From contig NZ_VYPZ01000009.1 of assembly GCF_008710155.1 (NCBI RefSeq), forward strand, positions 62,001 to 126,000: DNA of 64,000 nt, in the 5' to 3' direction. Positions 18,052 to 26,822 of the stretch are shown piece by piece. Below the pieces are notes generated by a model, which worked only from the letters and a program-made list of their open reading frames with translations, did no database searches and was not told where the DNA came from. The translations under genes and the position numbers were made by a program. Positions within the stretch are counted from its first letter, which is position 1. Each line of letters opens with the position of its first letter. This DNA comes from Sphingobium limneticum (GTDB lineage: Bacteria; Pseudomonadota; Alphaproteobacteria; Sphingomonadales; Sphingomonadaceae).

Positions 18052-19359
18052 CTAACCGGATTTGTTATCTTTTACCCCGCCATGTTCTTTTTTTGTTCCA
18101 GCGCTGAAACCGCGCCTTTCCCGGCGAAAGGCCATCGCACCCATCATCGCCCATATCGTCCCAACCAAAAGCGCCCAGCGAATGGCGCGGGTGACGTCCC
18201 GCGAGTCCCGCATCCAGCGCCGGTCGCCGGATATGGCGGCGGCGCCCAGCCAGTGGACGAGCAGTGCGGGCGTATCGGCCACCCAATAGCGGGGATCGAG
18301 CGGATGAGCGGGATCGGCGAGCCAGAGCCGGTCGTCGATCGGATCGGCGTCGCCCATCACCAGCGCCGCCCCCTGCCCCATCTGCTTGCGCTGGACGATC
18401 CCGTCTTTCTCTGCGGTGGGATAGGCGCGCATGCCCGACAGGGTGATGAGCATGCCATCGGGGGCGAAATGACGGATTTCCTCACTTTTGATGGCGGACG
18501 AGCGGAAACCCCAATGGCCGAGCAAGGGCTGCAACAGGCTCGCAGCGGGGGCACGGCGGCGATCCCCCAGCGGCAGGTCGGATGGCCAGCGCAGCAGCGG
18601 GTCGGCCAGCACCAGAGCCGTCCCGCCATCCCGCACCCATTGGTCGATCGCGACCAGTTGCACCGGCGTCAGCGCGCGCGGCTGGGCCAATAGCAGGCGG
18701 CGGGCGCCGGAGGCCTTGAGTTGGAGCGGGTCGTCCAACGGCGTGACGGCGAAGCGGGTACGCAAGATCGTGACGATCGGCGCATCGCGCAGCCCACCCC
18801 TTCCCGCTTCATCCCAGAAGAGCGGCAGGCCGGTGATGACGGCGAGGCTGGGGCGATCCGGGACAGGCTGGACCGGCTGGGCTGGGCCGCGCCAGAGGAG
18901 GAGCGCGGCGAGAGTGAGGAGGCCAATCCCGGCAGATATAGATACGAACCCACCCCTGCCCGTTCCCCGGCCTGCGCCAAGGAACGCTTCATATGCGCCA
19001 GCGTCATGGCGCCCTGGCATGAGCAAAGCGCCGCCGAACATGGCGAGCAGCACCACCGCCAATAGCCCCACTGCCGCCAACTGATCCGGCGCGCGAGCAG
19101 CCGCCAGCGTGCAGAAGATCAGCGCCATCCCGACACCACCCAGCGCCACCCAGGCCTGCATTGGCCAGCCACGCCGCGAGAGCAGCAGGCCAGCCCCGGC
19201 CAGTAGCAAGGCGGCAGGCCATCCCCAATCCCATGGATCGGCCTGCCCGGTCAGGAAAGCGCGCTTCAGGCCGGCCAGAAAAATCCCGAGCGGCGGCAGC
19301 CAAAGCCACAGGAATCGCTTCAGGCCGGCCATCATTTGCGCAGACTTGTCATTCGCCAT
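18052..19359 (-). CDS. GldG/DUF4350-like multi-pass membrane protein
   Basis: The function is unknown. The product has four or five hydrophobic segments in the first 160 residues, then a soluble domain (SLAVITGLPLFWDEAG to the LLGHWGF region) resembling the ABC-auxiliary/GldG or DUF4350 fold, including DQWVRDGGTALVLADPLLRW. A C-terminal membrane segment follows (AIRWALLVGTIWAMMGAM). Start choice is uncertain: ATG 19359 gives 435 aa without a good ribosome site. A frame extended to 19383 would take its first residues from a dispersed repeat and is unlikely. It lies downstream of a small membrane-protein gene and cysK on the same strand. Confidence 0.65.
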   Translation of the reverse strand: MANDKSAQMMAGLKRFLWLWLPPLGIFLAGLKRAFLTGQADPWDWGWPAALLLAGAGLLLSRRGWPMQAWVALGGVGMALIFCTLAAARAPDQLAAVGLLAVVLLAMFGGALLMPGRHDAGAYEAFLGAGRGTGRGGFVSISAGIGLLTLAALLLWRGPAQPVQPVPDRPSLAVITGLPLFWDEAGRGGLRDAPIVTILRTRFAVTPLDDPLQLKASGARRLLLAQPRALTPVQLVAIDQWVRDGGTALVLADPLLRWPSDLPLGDRRRAPAASLLQPLLGHWGFRSSAIKSEEIRHFAPDGMLITLSGMRAYPTAEKDGIVQRKQMGQGAALVMGDADPIDDRLWLADPAHPLDPRYWVADTPALLVHWLGAAAISGDRRWMRDSRDVTRAIRWALLVGTIWAMMGAMAFRRERRGFSAGTKKEHGGVKDNKSG

Positions 19360-19443
19360 GGCGGGCGCAGCAAAGCAATCCACGGCGCGGCCTTGGATTC
19401 GTTGAGCCTTGCCCGCCTTTGGCCCGATACGCTCGTAATGACG
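19353..19443. repeat. degenerate dispersed repeat, same family as 31236-31305
   Basis: The left part contains GCAAAGCAATCCA and the right part TGGATT followed later by TACGCTCGTAATGACG, matching the arms of the CGTCATTGCGAGCGTAGCGAAGCAATCCA family. About 20 extra bases interrupt the right arm. It separates the 118-aa membrane protein gene from the DUF4350-like gene and overlaps the region upstream of the latter's start. Confidence 0.6.
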
Positions 19444-19467
19444 ATGAAAATGGAGGCCACGCCGCCC

Positions 19468-19824
19468 CTAGCGCTGTTGCTGCGCGGGATCGCGGTCCAT
19501 GGGCTTGCGGATATTGGGATCGGGCTGGAGGTCGGGCACGATCGGCGCCTGCTCCGGCGCGGGTTGTACGCCCAGTTCCGCCAAAGGCTCCTTGGGCGAG
19601 ACGGCATTTTGCGTTTGGCTGAGCGTCGGCACCACCGGCGGCGGCAGCGCGGCGTCGTCCATCCGCGCCTTTTCGATCACGATATTGGCAAGGCCCACGA
19701 GCAGCACGACACCCGCCAGACCGGTGAGGCCGATCTGGACGCGCTGTAACCCTTCCTGACGGCGGGGTGCTTCAGCCATGCTTGCGCTCTTATTCTCTTC
19801 GCCGCGACCCGTGTCGACGATCAT
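19468..19824 (-). CDS. small single-pass membrane protein, unknown function
   Basis: I do not recognise this 118-aa protein. It has a charged N-terminus, one membrane helix near residues 32-50 (IGLTGLAGVVLLVGLANIVI) and a Pro/Gln-rich C-terminal half (PPPVVPTLSQTQ), probably in the periplasm. The start ATG 19824 overlaps the cysK stop by ATGA, which supports translational coupling. An alternative ATG lies about 15 codons further in (MAEAPRRQ). Codon use and frame are consistent with a real gene. Confidence 0.7.
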   Translation of the reverse strand: MIVDTGRGEENKSASMAEAPRRQEGLQRVQIGLTGLAGVVLLVGLANIVIEKARMDDAALPPPVVPTLSQTQNAVSPKEPLAELGVQPAPEQAPIVPDLQPDPNIRKPMDRDPAQQQR

Positions 19825-20816
19825 GCAGTGTGCGCGAGCCAGGGGAAGACCGTCAAGCCCTTAGATTCCAGCCATTGCCGGTTGTAGAGGGTCGACAGGT
19901 ACCGGAAGCCGGTGTCGCACAGGATCGTCGCGATCCGCTTGCCCGGCCCCAATTGCTTCGCCAGCGCCACCGCGCCCGCGACATTGATGCCCGACGACAG
20001 GCCCAGGCACAGCCCTTCTTCGGCCAGCAGGCGGCGCACCCAGAGCAGGCCGTCTTCGTCGGAGATGCGAAATTGCGTGTCGATCGGCGCACCGTCCAGA
20101 TTGGCGGTGATGCGCCCCTGCCCGATGCCTTCGGCGACCGACGATCCTTCCGCCTTCAATTCGCCATGGGCATAATAGTTGAACAGCGCCGCGCCATGCG
20201 GGTCGCTCAAGGCAATGGTGATCGCCTCATCCTTGGCTTTCAGGCCCAGGCCCACGCCCGCGATCGTCCCGCCGGTGCCCGCCGCGCAGGTGAAACCGTC
20301 GATACGGCCGTCCATCTGCGTCCAGATTTCTTCGGCCGTGCCCACGATATGCGCCTTGCGATTGGCGATATTGTCGAACTGGTTGGCCCAGATCGCCCCT
20401 TCCGTCTCCTCCGCCAATCGGCGCGAAGTGTGGACGAAATGGCCGGGGTTGGAATAGGGCGCCGCCGGCACGGTGACCAGCTCGGCGCCCAGAGCGCGCA
20501 GCGTGTCCATCTTTTCCCGGCTCTGCGTCTCGGGCATGACGATGATCGACTTATAACCCTTCGCATTGGCGACCAGCGCCAGGCCGATGCCGGTATTGCC
20601 GGCCGTCCCCTCCACGATCGTGCCGCCAGGCTTGAGCAGCCCCTTTTCCTCGGCATCGTTGACGATGAACAGGGCAGCGCGATCCTTCACGGAGGCGCCG
20701 GGATTGGCAAATTCGCATTTGGCGAAAATGTCGCAGCCCGTCTCCTGCGAGGGGCCGGCGAGGCGCACCATCGGCGTGTTGCCGATCAGCGCGAGACTAT
20801 TGGGTTGAAGCAGCAT
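19821..20816 (-). CDS. cysK: cysteine synthase A
   Basis: CysK replaces the acetyl group of O-acetylserine with sulfide to make cysteine, using PLP. I use ATG 20816 (MLLQPNSLALIGNTPMVRL, 331 aa); upstream in-frame codons add an Arg-rich stretch not typical of the family. The PLP lysine lies in GASVKDRAA (Lys44), the phosphate loop is GTGGTIAGVG, and EGTAGNTGIGLALVA is conserved. The substrate enzyme, serine acetyltransferase, is at 53956-54978. It overlaps the small membrane-protein gene by ATGA. Confidence 0.95.
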   Translation of the reverse strand: MLLQPNSLALIGNTPMVRLAGPSQETGCDIFAKCEFANPGASVKDRAALFIVNDAEEKGLLKPGGTIVEGTAGNTGIGLALVANAKGYKSIIVMPETQSREKMDTLRALGAELVTVPAAPYSNPGHFVHTSRRLAEETEGAIWANQFDNIANRKAHIVGTAEEIWTQMDGRIDGFTCAAGTGGTIAGVGLGLKAKDEAITIALSDPHGAALFNYYAHGELKAEGSSVAEGIGQGRITANLDGAPIDTQFRISDEDGLLWVRRLLAEEGLCLGLSSGINVAGAVALAKQLGPGKRIATILCDTGFRYLSTLYNRQWLESKGLTVFPWLAHTA

Positions 20817-21012
20817 GGCACCCGCATAGCGGAGCCGGCGCGGCTTTGCCAAGCAAGGGAATGATGATCGGGGCAAAGCGCGCATTTTAACCTTTGCGCC
20901 CATCACCGTCCCATCGCGGAACAAAAGGAAATGCGATGAGGAAACGATAAGGAATTTCCGCTAAAGGCTCCGGCAGCAGGGCGGCGGCGGGTCGCGGGGT
21001 TACGGAGTTTGC

Positions 21013-21999
21013 ATGCGGTTTCTGGCGCAGATGCGGGGATGGAGGGGGCATGGGGCGATCCTGGCGATCGCGCTGCTGCTGCTTGTCGCGCCGCGCCTGA
21101 TCACCGCCGCGCCGCTCGACATGCTGGGCGGCGATCAGGATATCGGCCATGCCGATCCGTCCGAGGAATCGGCGCAGAATTTCCCCGGCTCCGCCTTTTT
21201 CTATGCGCAGGGCGCGTTCGATCCGGTGCCGGGCGTCGCCACGGTGCAGAGCGAGCATGTGCTGGGACTGGATGAGGCGCAAGCGGCGCCGGCGATGGTG
21301 TTTCGCGGGCTGACCGGCATCGACAGCTATCGCGCGCTCAATTGCCTGACATCGGCCATCTATTATGAAGCCGCCAATGAGCAGGACGATGGCCAGCGCG
21401 CGGTGGCGCAGGTGGTGCTGAACCGGGTGCGCAGCCCACTCTGGCCCAACACGGTATGCGGCGTCGTCTATCAGGGGTCGGAACGCACCGATTTTCGGTG
21501 CCAGTTCACCTTCAGCTGCGACGGCGCCATGGCACGGATGCCGGCCGCCGCCGCGTGGGTCCGGGCGCGGCGCGTGGCGGAACAGGCGCTGGCCGGCCAT
21601 GTCTACACCCCCGTGGGCCTCGCCACCCATTATCATACGCTGGCGGTCCGGCCCGAATGGTCGTCCAGCCTTCAGGCGGTGGCGGTGATCGGCGCGCATA
21701 TCTTCTACCGCAATCCGGGGTTCAACGGCACGCCGGCCGCCTTCCGCATCCCCTATCTGGGGCGGGAGACGATTTCAGGCCCCGCCCGCACCAGCTGGCC
21801 CGCCAAGCCGGCGATGGCGGTGGAGACGCTGGCGCCCGCTTATGTCCCGCTGCCCCCGGCGCCGCTGCCGGCCGGTCCGGCACAGGCTGCGCCGCCCATC
21901 GGATGGGCGCCCGCCCCCAAGCCGCAACCGGCCGATGACGGCCTGCCGGAATCCACCATCCGGCCGGAATTTCGCAATACGGGTCGGCCGTTGATCTGA
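21013..21999 (+). CDS. SleB-type cell wall hydrolase (Hydrolase_2 family)
   Basis: This is a predicted exported peptidoglycan hydrolase. It has a cleavable or anchoring hydrophobic segment at about residues 16-32 (ILAIALLLLVAPRLITAA). The catalytic SleB/CwlJ domain follows from about residue 105, with CLTSAIYYEAANEQDDGQ containing the expected glutamate, AQVVLNRVR, CQFTFSCDG and VGLATHYHT. The C-terminus is Pro/Ala-rich and probably disordered. The ribosome site ACGGAG lies just upstream. The physiological substrate is not evident; a wall-remodelling role is inferred from the family. Confidence 0.88.
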   Translation: MRFLAQMRGWRGHGAILAIALLLLVAPRLITAAPLDMLGGDQDIGHADPSEESAQNFPGSAFFYAQGAFDPVPGVATVQSEHVLGLDEAQAAPAMVFRGLTGIDSYRALNCLTSAIYYEAANEQDDGQRAVAQVVLNRVRSPLWPNTVCGVVYQGSERTDFRCQFTFSCDGAMARMPAAAAWVRARRVAEQALAGHVYTPVGLATHYHTLAVRPEWSSSLQAVAVIGAHIFYRNPGFNGTPAAFRIPYLGRETISGPARTSWPAKPAMAVETLAPAYVPLPPAPLPAGPAQAAPPIGWAPAPKPQPADDGLPESTIRPEFRNTGRPLI

Positions 22000-22184
22000 T
22001 CTTTTTCCCTGACCACCGCGATTTTCTTATGGTTAAAAATGCGGTCACCATCGAAGCAACTGTAAAAAAAGCATTTAAAAAAGTGCATTTTTTTGGCCTT
22101 CGCGGGAACCGATCCGGGTCGCAGAGGGTTTTATATTTCGGATAGCAAATCTTTTGCCCCCCGCTCTTGCTATCCACAAAATAT

Positions 22185-22223
22185 GAGCCCGGAATGCATC
22201 CCCCCCCGACGCGTTCCGGGCTC
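22185..22223 (+). terminator. 10-bp hairpin followed by a T-run, possible terminator
   Basis: Perfect arms GAGCCCGGAA (22185-22194) and TTCCGGGCTC (22214-22223) flank a 19-base C-rich loop, with a run of five T three bases after. It lies 186 bp after the SleB-like gene and ahead of the entericidin promoter, so it could insulate the two. The long loop makes this less certain. The rest of the 363-bp gap 22000-22362 is AT-rich and shows no gene. Confidence 0.45.
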
Positions 22224-22275
22224 AGAATTTTTCCGGGGCAGTTTTCTTCTTGAAATCATTATTCTTTCCGGCTGC

Positions 22276-22300
22276 GGAACGTATCTTCCCAGCGCGGGTT
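22276..22300 (+). promoter_or_regulatory. EcfG-like promoter, GGAAC-N17-GTT
   Basis: GGAAC at 22276-22280 and GTT at 22298-22300, spaced by 17 bases, match the general-stress sigma factor EcfG consensus of alphaproteobacteria (GGAAC-N16/17-cGTT). The preferred C before GTT is a G here. It lies 63 bp upstream of the entericidin-like gene. Entericidin-type lipoproteins are often in that regulon, so the match is plausible. Confidence 0.55.
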
Positions 22301-22362
22301 CTTCCCTTCGTCACCAGGACGGCGCCGCCGTCCGGTCACAGAATTTGACGAGGAGACTTTCG

Positions 22363-22491
22363 ATGACGAAGAAGATCCTGGCTGCCGTGCTGCTCACGGG
22401 TTCGCTGATGGTCGCCGCGTGCAACACGGTCGAGGGCGCTGGCCGCGACGTGCAGAGCGCCGGCAAGGCCGTGGAAAAGAGCGCAAACTAA
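22363..22491 (+). CDS. entericidin A/B family lipoprotein
   Basis: A 42-aa small lipoprotein with a basic start (MTKKILAAVLL), hydrophobic signal and lipobox ending at Cys20 (VAACNTVEG). After cleavage only about 23 residues remain (GAGRDVQSAGKAVEK), which is typical of the entericidin family. The precise role is unclear: in enterobacteria entericidins act as a membrane-active antidote/toxin pair, while in alphaproteobacteria single copies are common stress-response targets. The ribosome site GAGGAG is strong. It is followed by a canonical terminator. Confidence 0.9.
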   Translation: MTKKILAAVLLTGSLMVAACNTVEGAGRDVQSAGKAVEKSAN

Positions 22492-22531
22492 GCGCCGCGG
22501 ATTTAGCGTTTCACTACCCCCTCCCTAGCAT

Positions 22532-22564
22532 GGCCCGCCCGTCAAACGGCGGGCCTTTTTTTTT
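22532..22564 (+). terminator. rho-independent terminator of the entericidin gene
   Basis: The stem GGCCCGCC (22532-22539) pairs with GGCGGGCC (22548-22555) around an 8-base loop and is followed directly by nine T. It ends the monocistronic entericidin transcript. Confidence 0.9.
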
Positions 22565-22622
22565 GAAAATGATGTTGTGGCGGGCCGGTGGTTTCGCTCA
22601 GAGGCGCGTTTGAGCCATCCAG

Positions 22623-22746
22623 ATGCCGTCACCCCAGCGAAGGCTGGGGCCTCAGGCGGCAGCAGAAGAAGGCTAGTCGTCTTGCGCTATCCGTTTACGC
22701 AGCGTTCGCGTCCTTGAGATCCCAGCCTTCGCTGGGATGACGGCAT
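22623..22746. repeat. long dispersed inverted repeat (CCCAGCGAAGGCTGGG family)
   Basis: Arms at 22623-22648 and 22721-22746 match at all but one position (core CCCAGCGAAGGCTGGG) and enclose about 72 bases. The unit has genomic-repeat character and lies between the entericidin terminator and the convergent tatC 3' end. No gene is seen in the gap 22565-22820. Confidence 0.85.
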
Positions 22747-22820
22747 TTTGGGCGCTCAATCTGAACCCAATCCACCCATTCAGGCGCGCCATAGCCATAA
22801 CGCCCGTTAATCCGGAAGAC

Positions 22821-23609
22821 TTAGGCCGACACCTCTTCCGCTTCTTCGGCTGCTTCGATTTTCGCGGCCCTGCGGTCGGTGAACCAGATGGCGATGATGG
22901 TGATTTCATAGAGCAGCAGCAGCGGGATCGCGAGCATCAGCTGCGACACCACATCAGGCGGAGTCAGCACGGCGGCCAGAATGAAGGCGGCGACGATCAT
23001 GTAGCGGCGCATGCCGATCAGCTGCGCGCGCGTCACGAAACCGGCGCGGTTGAGCAGCATCAGCAGCACCGGCATCAGGAAACTGATGCCGAAGGCCAGG
23101 ATGAACTGCATGACCAGGCCCAGATAGGCGTCCGCGCTAGGCAGCGCCTCCACCGACAGCCCGCTGCTATTACCCTGAAATTCCAAGAAGAAATGGAAGG
23201 CCGTCGGCATGACCACGAAATAGGCCAGGCTGGCGCCCATGGCGAACAGGAAGGGTGTGGCGAGGATGAAGGGCAGCAGCGCCTTCTTTTCCTTGGCATA
23301 TAGGCCCGGCGCGACGAAGGCCCATAGCTGGTTGGCGATGATCGGGAATGATAGGCAGAAGGCCCCGAAAAAGGCGATCTTCACCTGAACGAAAAAGGCT
23401 TCGTACAGTTTGGTATAGACCAGCTTGCCGCCGCCGTCGCCGAACGCTTCCTTGAGCGGATGGACCAGGATCGCGAACAGCTGTTCGGAAAAATAGAAGC
23501 AGATCGCACCGGTCAGGACCAGCGCATAGACGCATTTGAGCAAACGGCCACGCAACTCGATCAGATGGTCGAGCAGGGGGGCCTTGCTGTCATCGATATC
23601 GCCGATCAT
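22821..23609 (-). CDS. tatC: Sec-independent protein translocase TatC
   Basis: TatC is the polytopic receptor of the twin-arginine translocase and recognises RR signal peptides together with TatB. The 262-aa product begins with the conserved cytosolic segment [15 protein letters not shown] and has six membrane helices and the [17 protein letters not shown] loop with [10 protein letters not shown]. The start overlaps tatB by ATGA. At least one predicted Tat substrate is encoded in this window (40468-41628). Confidence 0.97.
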   Translation of the reverse strand: MIGDIDDSKAPLLDHLIELRGRLLKCVYALVLTGAICFYFSEQLFAILVHPLKEAFGDGGGKLVYTKLYEAFFVQVKIAFFGAFCLSFPIIANQLWAFVAPGLYAKEKKALLPFILATPFLFAMGASLAYFVVMPTAFHFFLEFQGNSSGLSVEALPSADAYLGLVMQFILAFGISFLMPVLLMLLNRAGFVTRAQLIGMRRYMIVAAFILAAVLTPPDVVSQLMLAIPLLLLYEITIIAIWFTDRRAAKIEAAEEAEEVSA

Positions 23610-24073
23610 GCTGCCGCATCACCCTTGTGAGGCTGAACGGCGGGGGCTTCGGCCACATAGGGCGGCCCGTCGTTCGCCGAGGTCGGAGCGGGCGATGGGG
23701 GCGCGATCGGCGCCGATTCGGCCACGAAGGGCGGATGTTCGACCGGGGCCGACTCCGCGACATAAGGCGGCGCATCCTGTGCCCCATCCTGCACGGACGA
23801 TTCGACGGGAGCGGGCAGCGCATCGCCCGACACTTCGGGCGGATGCTCTTCCATGATCCGCTTGTTCTGCGCGGCCCATTTCTTTTCCAGCTCTTCCAGT
23901 TCCACTTCGCGCACCATGGCGTCGATGCCGGTGCGGAAATGACGGGCCATGCCCTGCGCCTTGCCCACGATCTGCCCCACCTTGTAGAGCGCGCGCGGCA
24001 AGTCCTTGGGCCCGATCACGATCACGGCAATGATCACGATCACCAGAAATTCAGACGAATCGATACCAAACAT
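23606..24073 (-). CDS. tatB: Sec-independent protein translocase TatB
   Basis: TatB pairs with TatC in the substrate-receptor complex. The N-terminus [29 protein letters not shown] has the glutamate-bearing membrane helix followed by the GPKDLP hinge that separates TatB from TatA, then an amphipathic helix. The C-terminal 80 residues are acidic, Pro/Ala-rich and contain repeated [18 protein letters not shown] units; such tails vary. It is followed by tatC and preceded by tatA, 26 bp away. Confidence 0.95.
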   Translation of the reverse strand: MFGIDSSEFLVIVIIAVIVIGPKDLPRALYKVGQIVGKAQGMARHFRTGIDAMVREVELEELEKKWAAQNKRIMEEHPPEVSGDALPAPVESSVQDGAQDAPPYVAESAPVEHPPFVAESAPIAPPSPAPTSANDGPPYVAEAPAVQPHKGDAAA

Positions 24074-24099
24074 GCGGGACTATCGGCCTTGCTGGAGGA

Positions 24100-24348
24100 T
24101 CAGGCCTTGGTCTTTTCTTCGGTCGCGCTCGGCGTCGGCGCGTCCTGTTCCGGCACGCGATGACCGTCGATGCGCACGGCGGGCTTTGCCGGCGTCACAT
24201 CATCATCGCTATCGTCGGCCATGCCCTTCTTGAAGCTCTTGATGCCCTTGGCAACGTCGCCCATCAGGCCGGAAATGCGGCCGCCACCGAACAGCAGCAT
24301 GACGACCAGGAGCACGATCACCCAGTGCATCAGCGAAAAGGAACCCAT
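24100..24348 (-). CDS. tatA: Sec-independent protein translocase TatA
   Basis: TatA oligomerises to form the transient translocation pore. The 82-aa product has one membrane helix ([13 protein letters not shown]), the FGGGRI hinge and an amphipathic helix ([13 protein letters not shown]), followed by an acidic tail with TPAKPA. The order tatA-tatB-tatC downstream of scpA-scpB is a common alphaproteobacterial arrangement. Confidence 0.95.
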   Translation of the reverse strand: MGSFSLMHWVIVLLVVMLLFGGGRISGLMGDVAKGIKSFKKGMADDSDDDVTPAKPAVRIDGHRVPEQDAPTPSATEEKTKA

Positions 24349-24376
24349 TTTTCAATACTCCTAGTAGAAGGCCTAT

Positions 24377-24970
24377 CTAGGCCTCTTCCTCGTCATTTTC
24401 CAGAACGGATTGCCCGCCCATACCCTCCAGCGCCAAATCGACGGGGTCGAGCAGGCCAGCGGCGCGCAAATCGTCCATTCCGGGAAGGTCGCGACGGCTG
24501 CTAAGCCCGAAATGTGACAGAAAATCTACGCTGGTCGCATAGATGAGCGGACGACCGGGCACTTCGCGGCGGCCGGCGGGGCGGACCCAGCCCGCTTCCA
24601 TCAGCACGTCCAGTGTCCCCTTCGCCACCTGCACGCCCCGGATCGCTTCGATTTCCGCGCGGCTGACCGGCTCATGATAGGCGATGATCGCCAGCGTCTC
24701 CATGGCGGCGCGCGACAATTTGCGCGGCTCGTCCTTCTCGCGCCGCAGAATATGGGCGAGATCGCTCGCGGTCTGGAAATGCCAGCGCCCGCCCCGCTCG
24801 ACCAGATTGATGCCGCGCCCGGCATAATGGTCGGACAGGGCCTGCAACGTCGCGGCGAGATTACCGCCCTCCCCCACATGCAGCTTGAGTTCTGCGGGGG
24901 TCAACGGCGCTTCGGCCACGAACAGGGCCGCCTCCACCGCGCGGAGAAAATCGTCAGGCTCGCTGCTCAT
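24377..24970 (-). CDS. scpB: SMC-Scp complex subunit ScpB
   Basis: ScpB is the winged-helix dimer that binds the ScpA kleisin in the SMC condensin complex for chromosome compaction and segregation. The start ATG 24970 (MSSEPDDFLRAVEAALFVAE, 197 aa) overlaps scpA by ATGA. The diagnostic LSRAAMETLAIIAYHEPVSRAEIEAIRGV motif region is at about residues 95-123, followed by GRPLIYATSVDFLSHFGL. It lies 28 bp before tatA. Confidence 0.94.
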   Translation of the reverse strand: MSSEPDDFLRAVEAALFVAEAPLTPAELKLHVGEGGNLAATLQALSDHYAGRGINLVERGGRWHFQTASDLAHILRREKDEPRKLSRAAMETLAIIAYHEPVSRAEIEAIRGVQVAKGTLDVLMEAGWVRPAGRREVPGRPLIYATSVDFLSHFGLSSRRDLPGMDDLRAAGLLDPVDLALEGMGGQSVLENDEEEA

Positions 24971-25746
24971 GCCGGGCTTTCCTGATTCGGCGCGGGCGCG
25001 CGGAGGTAGATGGGCGCGAAGATCCCGTCCTGCTGCATCTCCAGCCGCCCCTGCCGCGCCAGCTCCAGCGCAGCGACGAAGCTGCTGGCCAGCGCCGATT
25101 TCGCCTTTGGTGCGTCCAGGTCGGGCGGCAGGAAGGATTCGAGCCGGGTCCAATCGATCGCCGTGCCGACCAGCGATCCGACCCGCTGGATCGCCACGTC
25201 CAGCGTCATTACCGGGCGCACAGCGATGGTATGGACCACAGGCTGGGTCCGGGCGCGAATCTGGCCATAGGCCTGAATCAGGTCGTAGAGGCTGGCGCGC
25301 CATTGCGCCTTCTTGATCAGCCGCAGCCCTTCGGGATTGCGTCGGGTGAACACGTCGCGTCCCACCCGGTCGCGCGCCATCAACCGGGCCGCAGCATCGC
25401 GCATCGCGTGGAGCCGCTGGAGCCGCAATTGCAGCCGCAACGCCATGTCTTCGGGGCTGGGATCGTCCTGCTCCTGCCGGGGCAGCAGCAACGCGGATTT
25501 GAGATAGGCGAGCCAGGCCGCCATCACCAGATAGTCGGCCGCCAGTTCCAGCCGCAATTGCCGCGCACCGTCGATAAAGCCCAGATATTGCTGCGTCAGC
25601 GCCAATATGGAGATTTCGCGCAGATCCACCTTCTGCGTGCGCGCTAGGCTGAGCAGCAGATCGAGCGGCCCCTCCCACGCATCGAAGCTGACGGTGAGCG
25701 TCTCGGGACTGGGAACAGCTGGCTGGCTGAACAGATCCTGCGTCAA
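24967..25746 (-). CDS. scpA: SMC-Scp complex kleisin subunit ScpA, TTG start
   Basis: ScpA is the kleisin that bridges the SMC head domains. There is no ATG or GTG before the conserved core FDAWEGPLDLLLSLARTQKVDL. The best start is TTG at 25746, which overlaps the nagZ stop as TTGA and gives 259 aa, close to the usual ScpA length. The conserved stretch ISILALTQQYLGFI and the LAADYLVMAAWLAYLKSALLLP helix follow. Its C-terminal winged helix is present. It overlaps scpB by ATGA. Confidence 0.9.
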   Translation of the reverse strand: MTQDLFSQPAVPSPETLTVSFDAWEGPLDLLLSLARTQKVDLREISILALTQQYLGFIDGARQLRLELAADYLVMAAWLAYLKSALLLPRQEQDDPSPEDMALRLQLRLQRLHAMRDAAARLMARDRVGRDVFTRRNPEGLRLIKKAQWRASLYDLIQAYGQIRARTQPVVHTIAVRPVMTLDVAIQRVGSLVGTAIDWTRLESFLPPDLDAPKAKSALASSFVAALELARQGRLEMQQDGIFAPIYLRAPAPNQESPA

Positions 25747-26756
25747 GCGAGCGCCAAGTCCAGCAGCGAATCGCGGGTCGCCAGCAACTCTTCCAGTTCC
25801 GGCTGATCCGCGCCGCGCGTGACCGACGCCATCGCCCGGTCCAGCCGCGCGCGTGCCTGATCGGTGATATCGGGCAGAAGGCCGGCGATGCCGACCATAT
25901 CGTCCATCCGCCCCCAGCAATTGAGCGCCAAGTCGCAACCCGCCGCGACCACGCCAGCCGCCAGTTCCGGGATGCTGCCCCGCAGCGCCTTCATATCGAG
26001 ATCGTCGGACATCAGCAGCCCGTCGAAGCCGATACGCTGGCGGATGATTTCGCCGATGATCTTGGACGACAGGCTGGCCGGCTGCTCCGCATCCCATTCG
26101 GTGTAGACGACATGGGCGGTCATCCCCATCGGCGCGCGATTGAGGGTGCGGAACGGCGCCAGATCGGTTTCCAGCGCATTGAGGTTGGCATTGACGATCG
26201 GCAGCGCCAGATGGCTGTCCACCATCGCCCGGCCATGGCCCGGCATATGTTTGACGATGCCGACCACGCCGCCTTCGGCCAATCCTTCCAGCGTGGCGCG
26301 GCCCAGCGCCGCGACGCGCATCGGGTCCGCACCCAGGGTGCGATCGCCCATGATATCGCTCGCGCCATCCTGCCGCACGTCCAGCAGCGGCAGCGCATCG
26401 ACGGTGATGCCGACCTCCGCCAGAGTGAGCGCGATGGCGCGGGCGTTGGCGCGCGCGGCGGCGATCGCACTGGATGGGGCGATGTCATAGAGCCGGTCGA
26501 ACGCCGCACCGGGCGGGAAGCTGGGCCAGACCGGCGCCTGCATCCGCGCGACCCGGCCGCCCTCCTGATCGATCATGATCAGCAGATCGTCGCGGCCATG
26601 CAGGCTGCGCAAATCGTCGGTCAGCGCCCGCACCTGCGCCCGGTCGGCGATGTTACGCTTGAACAGGATATAGCCGGCCGGCTCGACCTCCGCAAAGAAG
26701 GCGCGCTCGTCGGCGGTCAGGGTTTCACCGGAAAGACCGAAGATGACGGGTTTCAT
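25743..26756 (-). CDS. nagZ: beta-N-acetylhexosaminidase NagZ
   Basis: NagZ is a cytosolic family GH3 enzyme that removes GlcNAc from anhydromuropeptides during peptidoglycan recycling and so influences AmpC-type beta-lactamase induction where that system exists. The 337-aa product has IDQEGGRVARM and the GH3 histidine loop KHMPGHG at residues 169-175, and the nucleophile region LLMSDDLDMKAL. The neighbouring SPOR protein and scpAB fit a wall and chromosome gene block. Confidence 0.94.
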   Translation of the reverse strand: MKPVIFGLSGETLTADERAFFAEVEPAGYILFKRNIADRAQVRALTDDLRSLHGRDDLLIMIDQEGGRVARMQAPVWPSFPPGAAFDRLYDIAPSSAIAAARANARAIALTLAEVGITVDALPLLDVRQDGASDIMGDRTLGADPMRVAALGRATLEGLAEGGVVGIVKHMPGHGRAMVDSHLALPIVNANLNALETDLAPFRTLNRAPMGMTAHVVYTEWDAEQPASLSSKIIGEIIRQRIGFDGLLMSDDLDMKALRGSIPELAAGVVAAGCDLALNCWGRMDDMVGIAGLLPDITDQARARLDRAMASVTRGADQPELEELLATRDSLLDLALA

Positions 26757-26822
26757 GGGGTAGATGGTAGCGGGTGAAACCGGGATTGTCGAAGGGGAAG
26801 AGCAGCGCCCTTCCCCTTCCTA

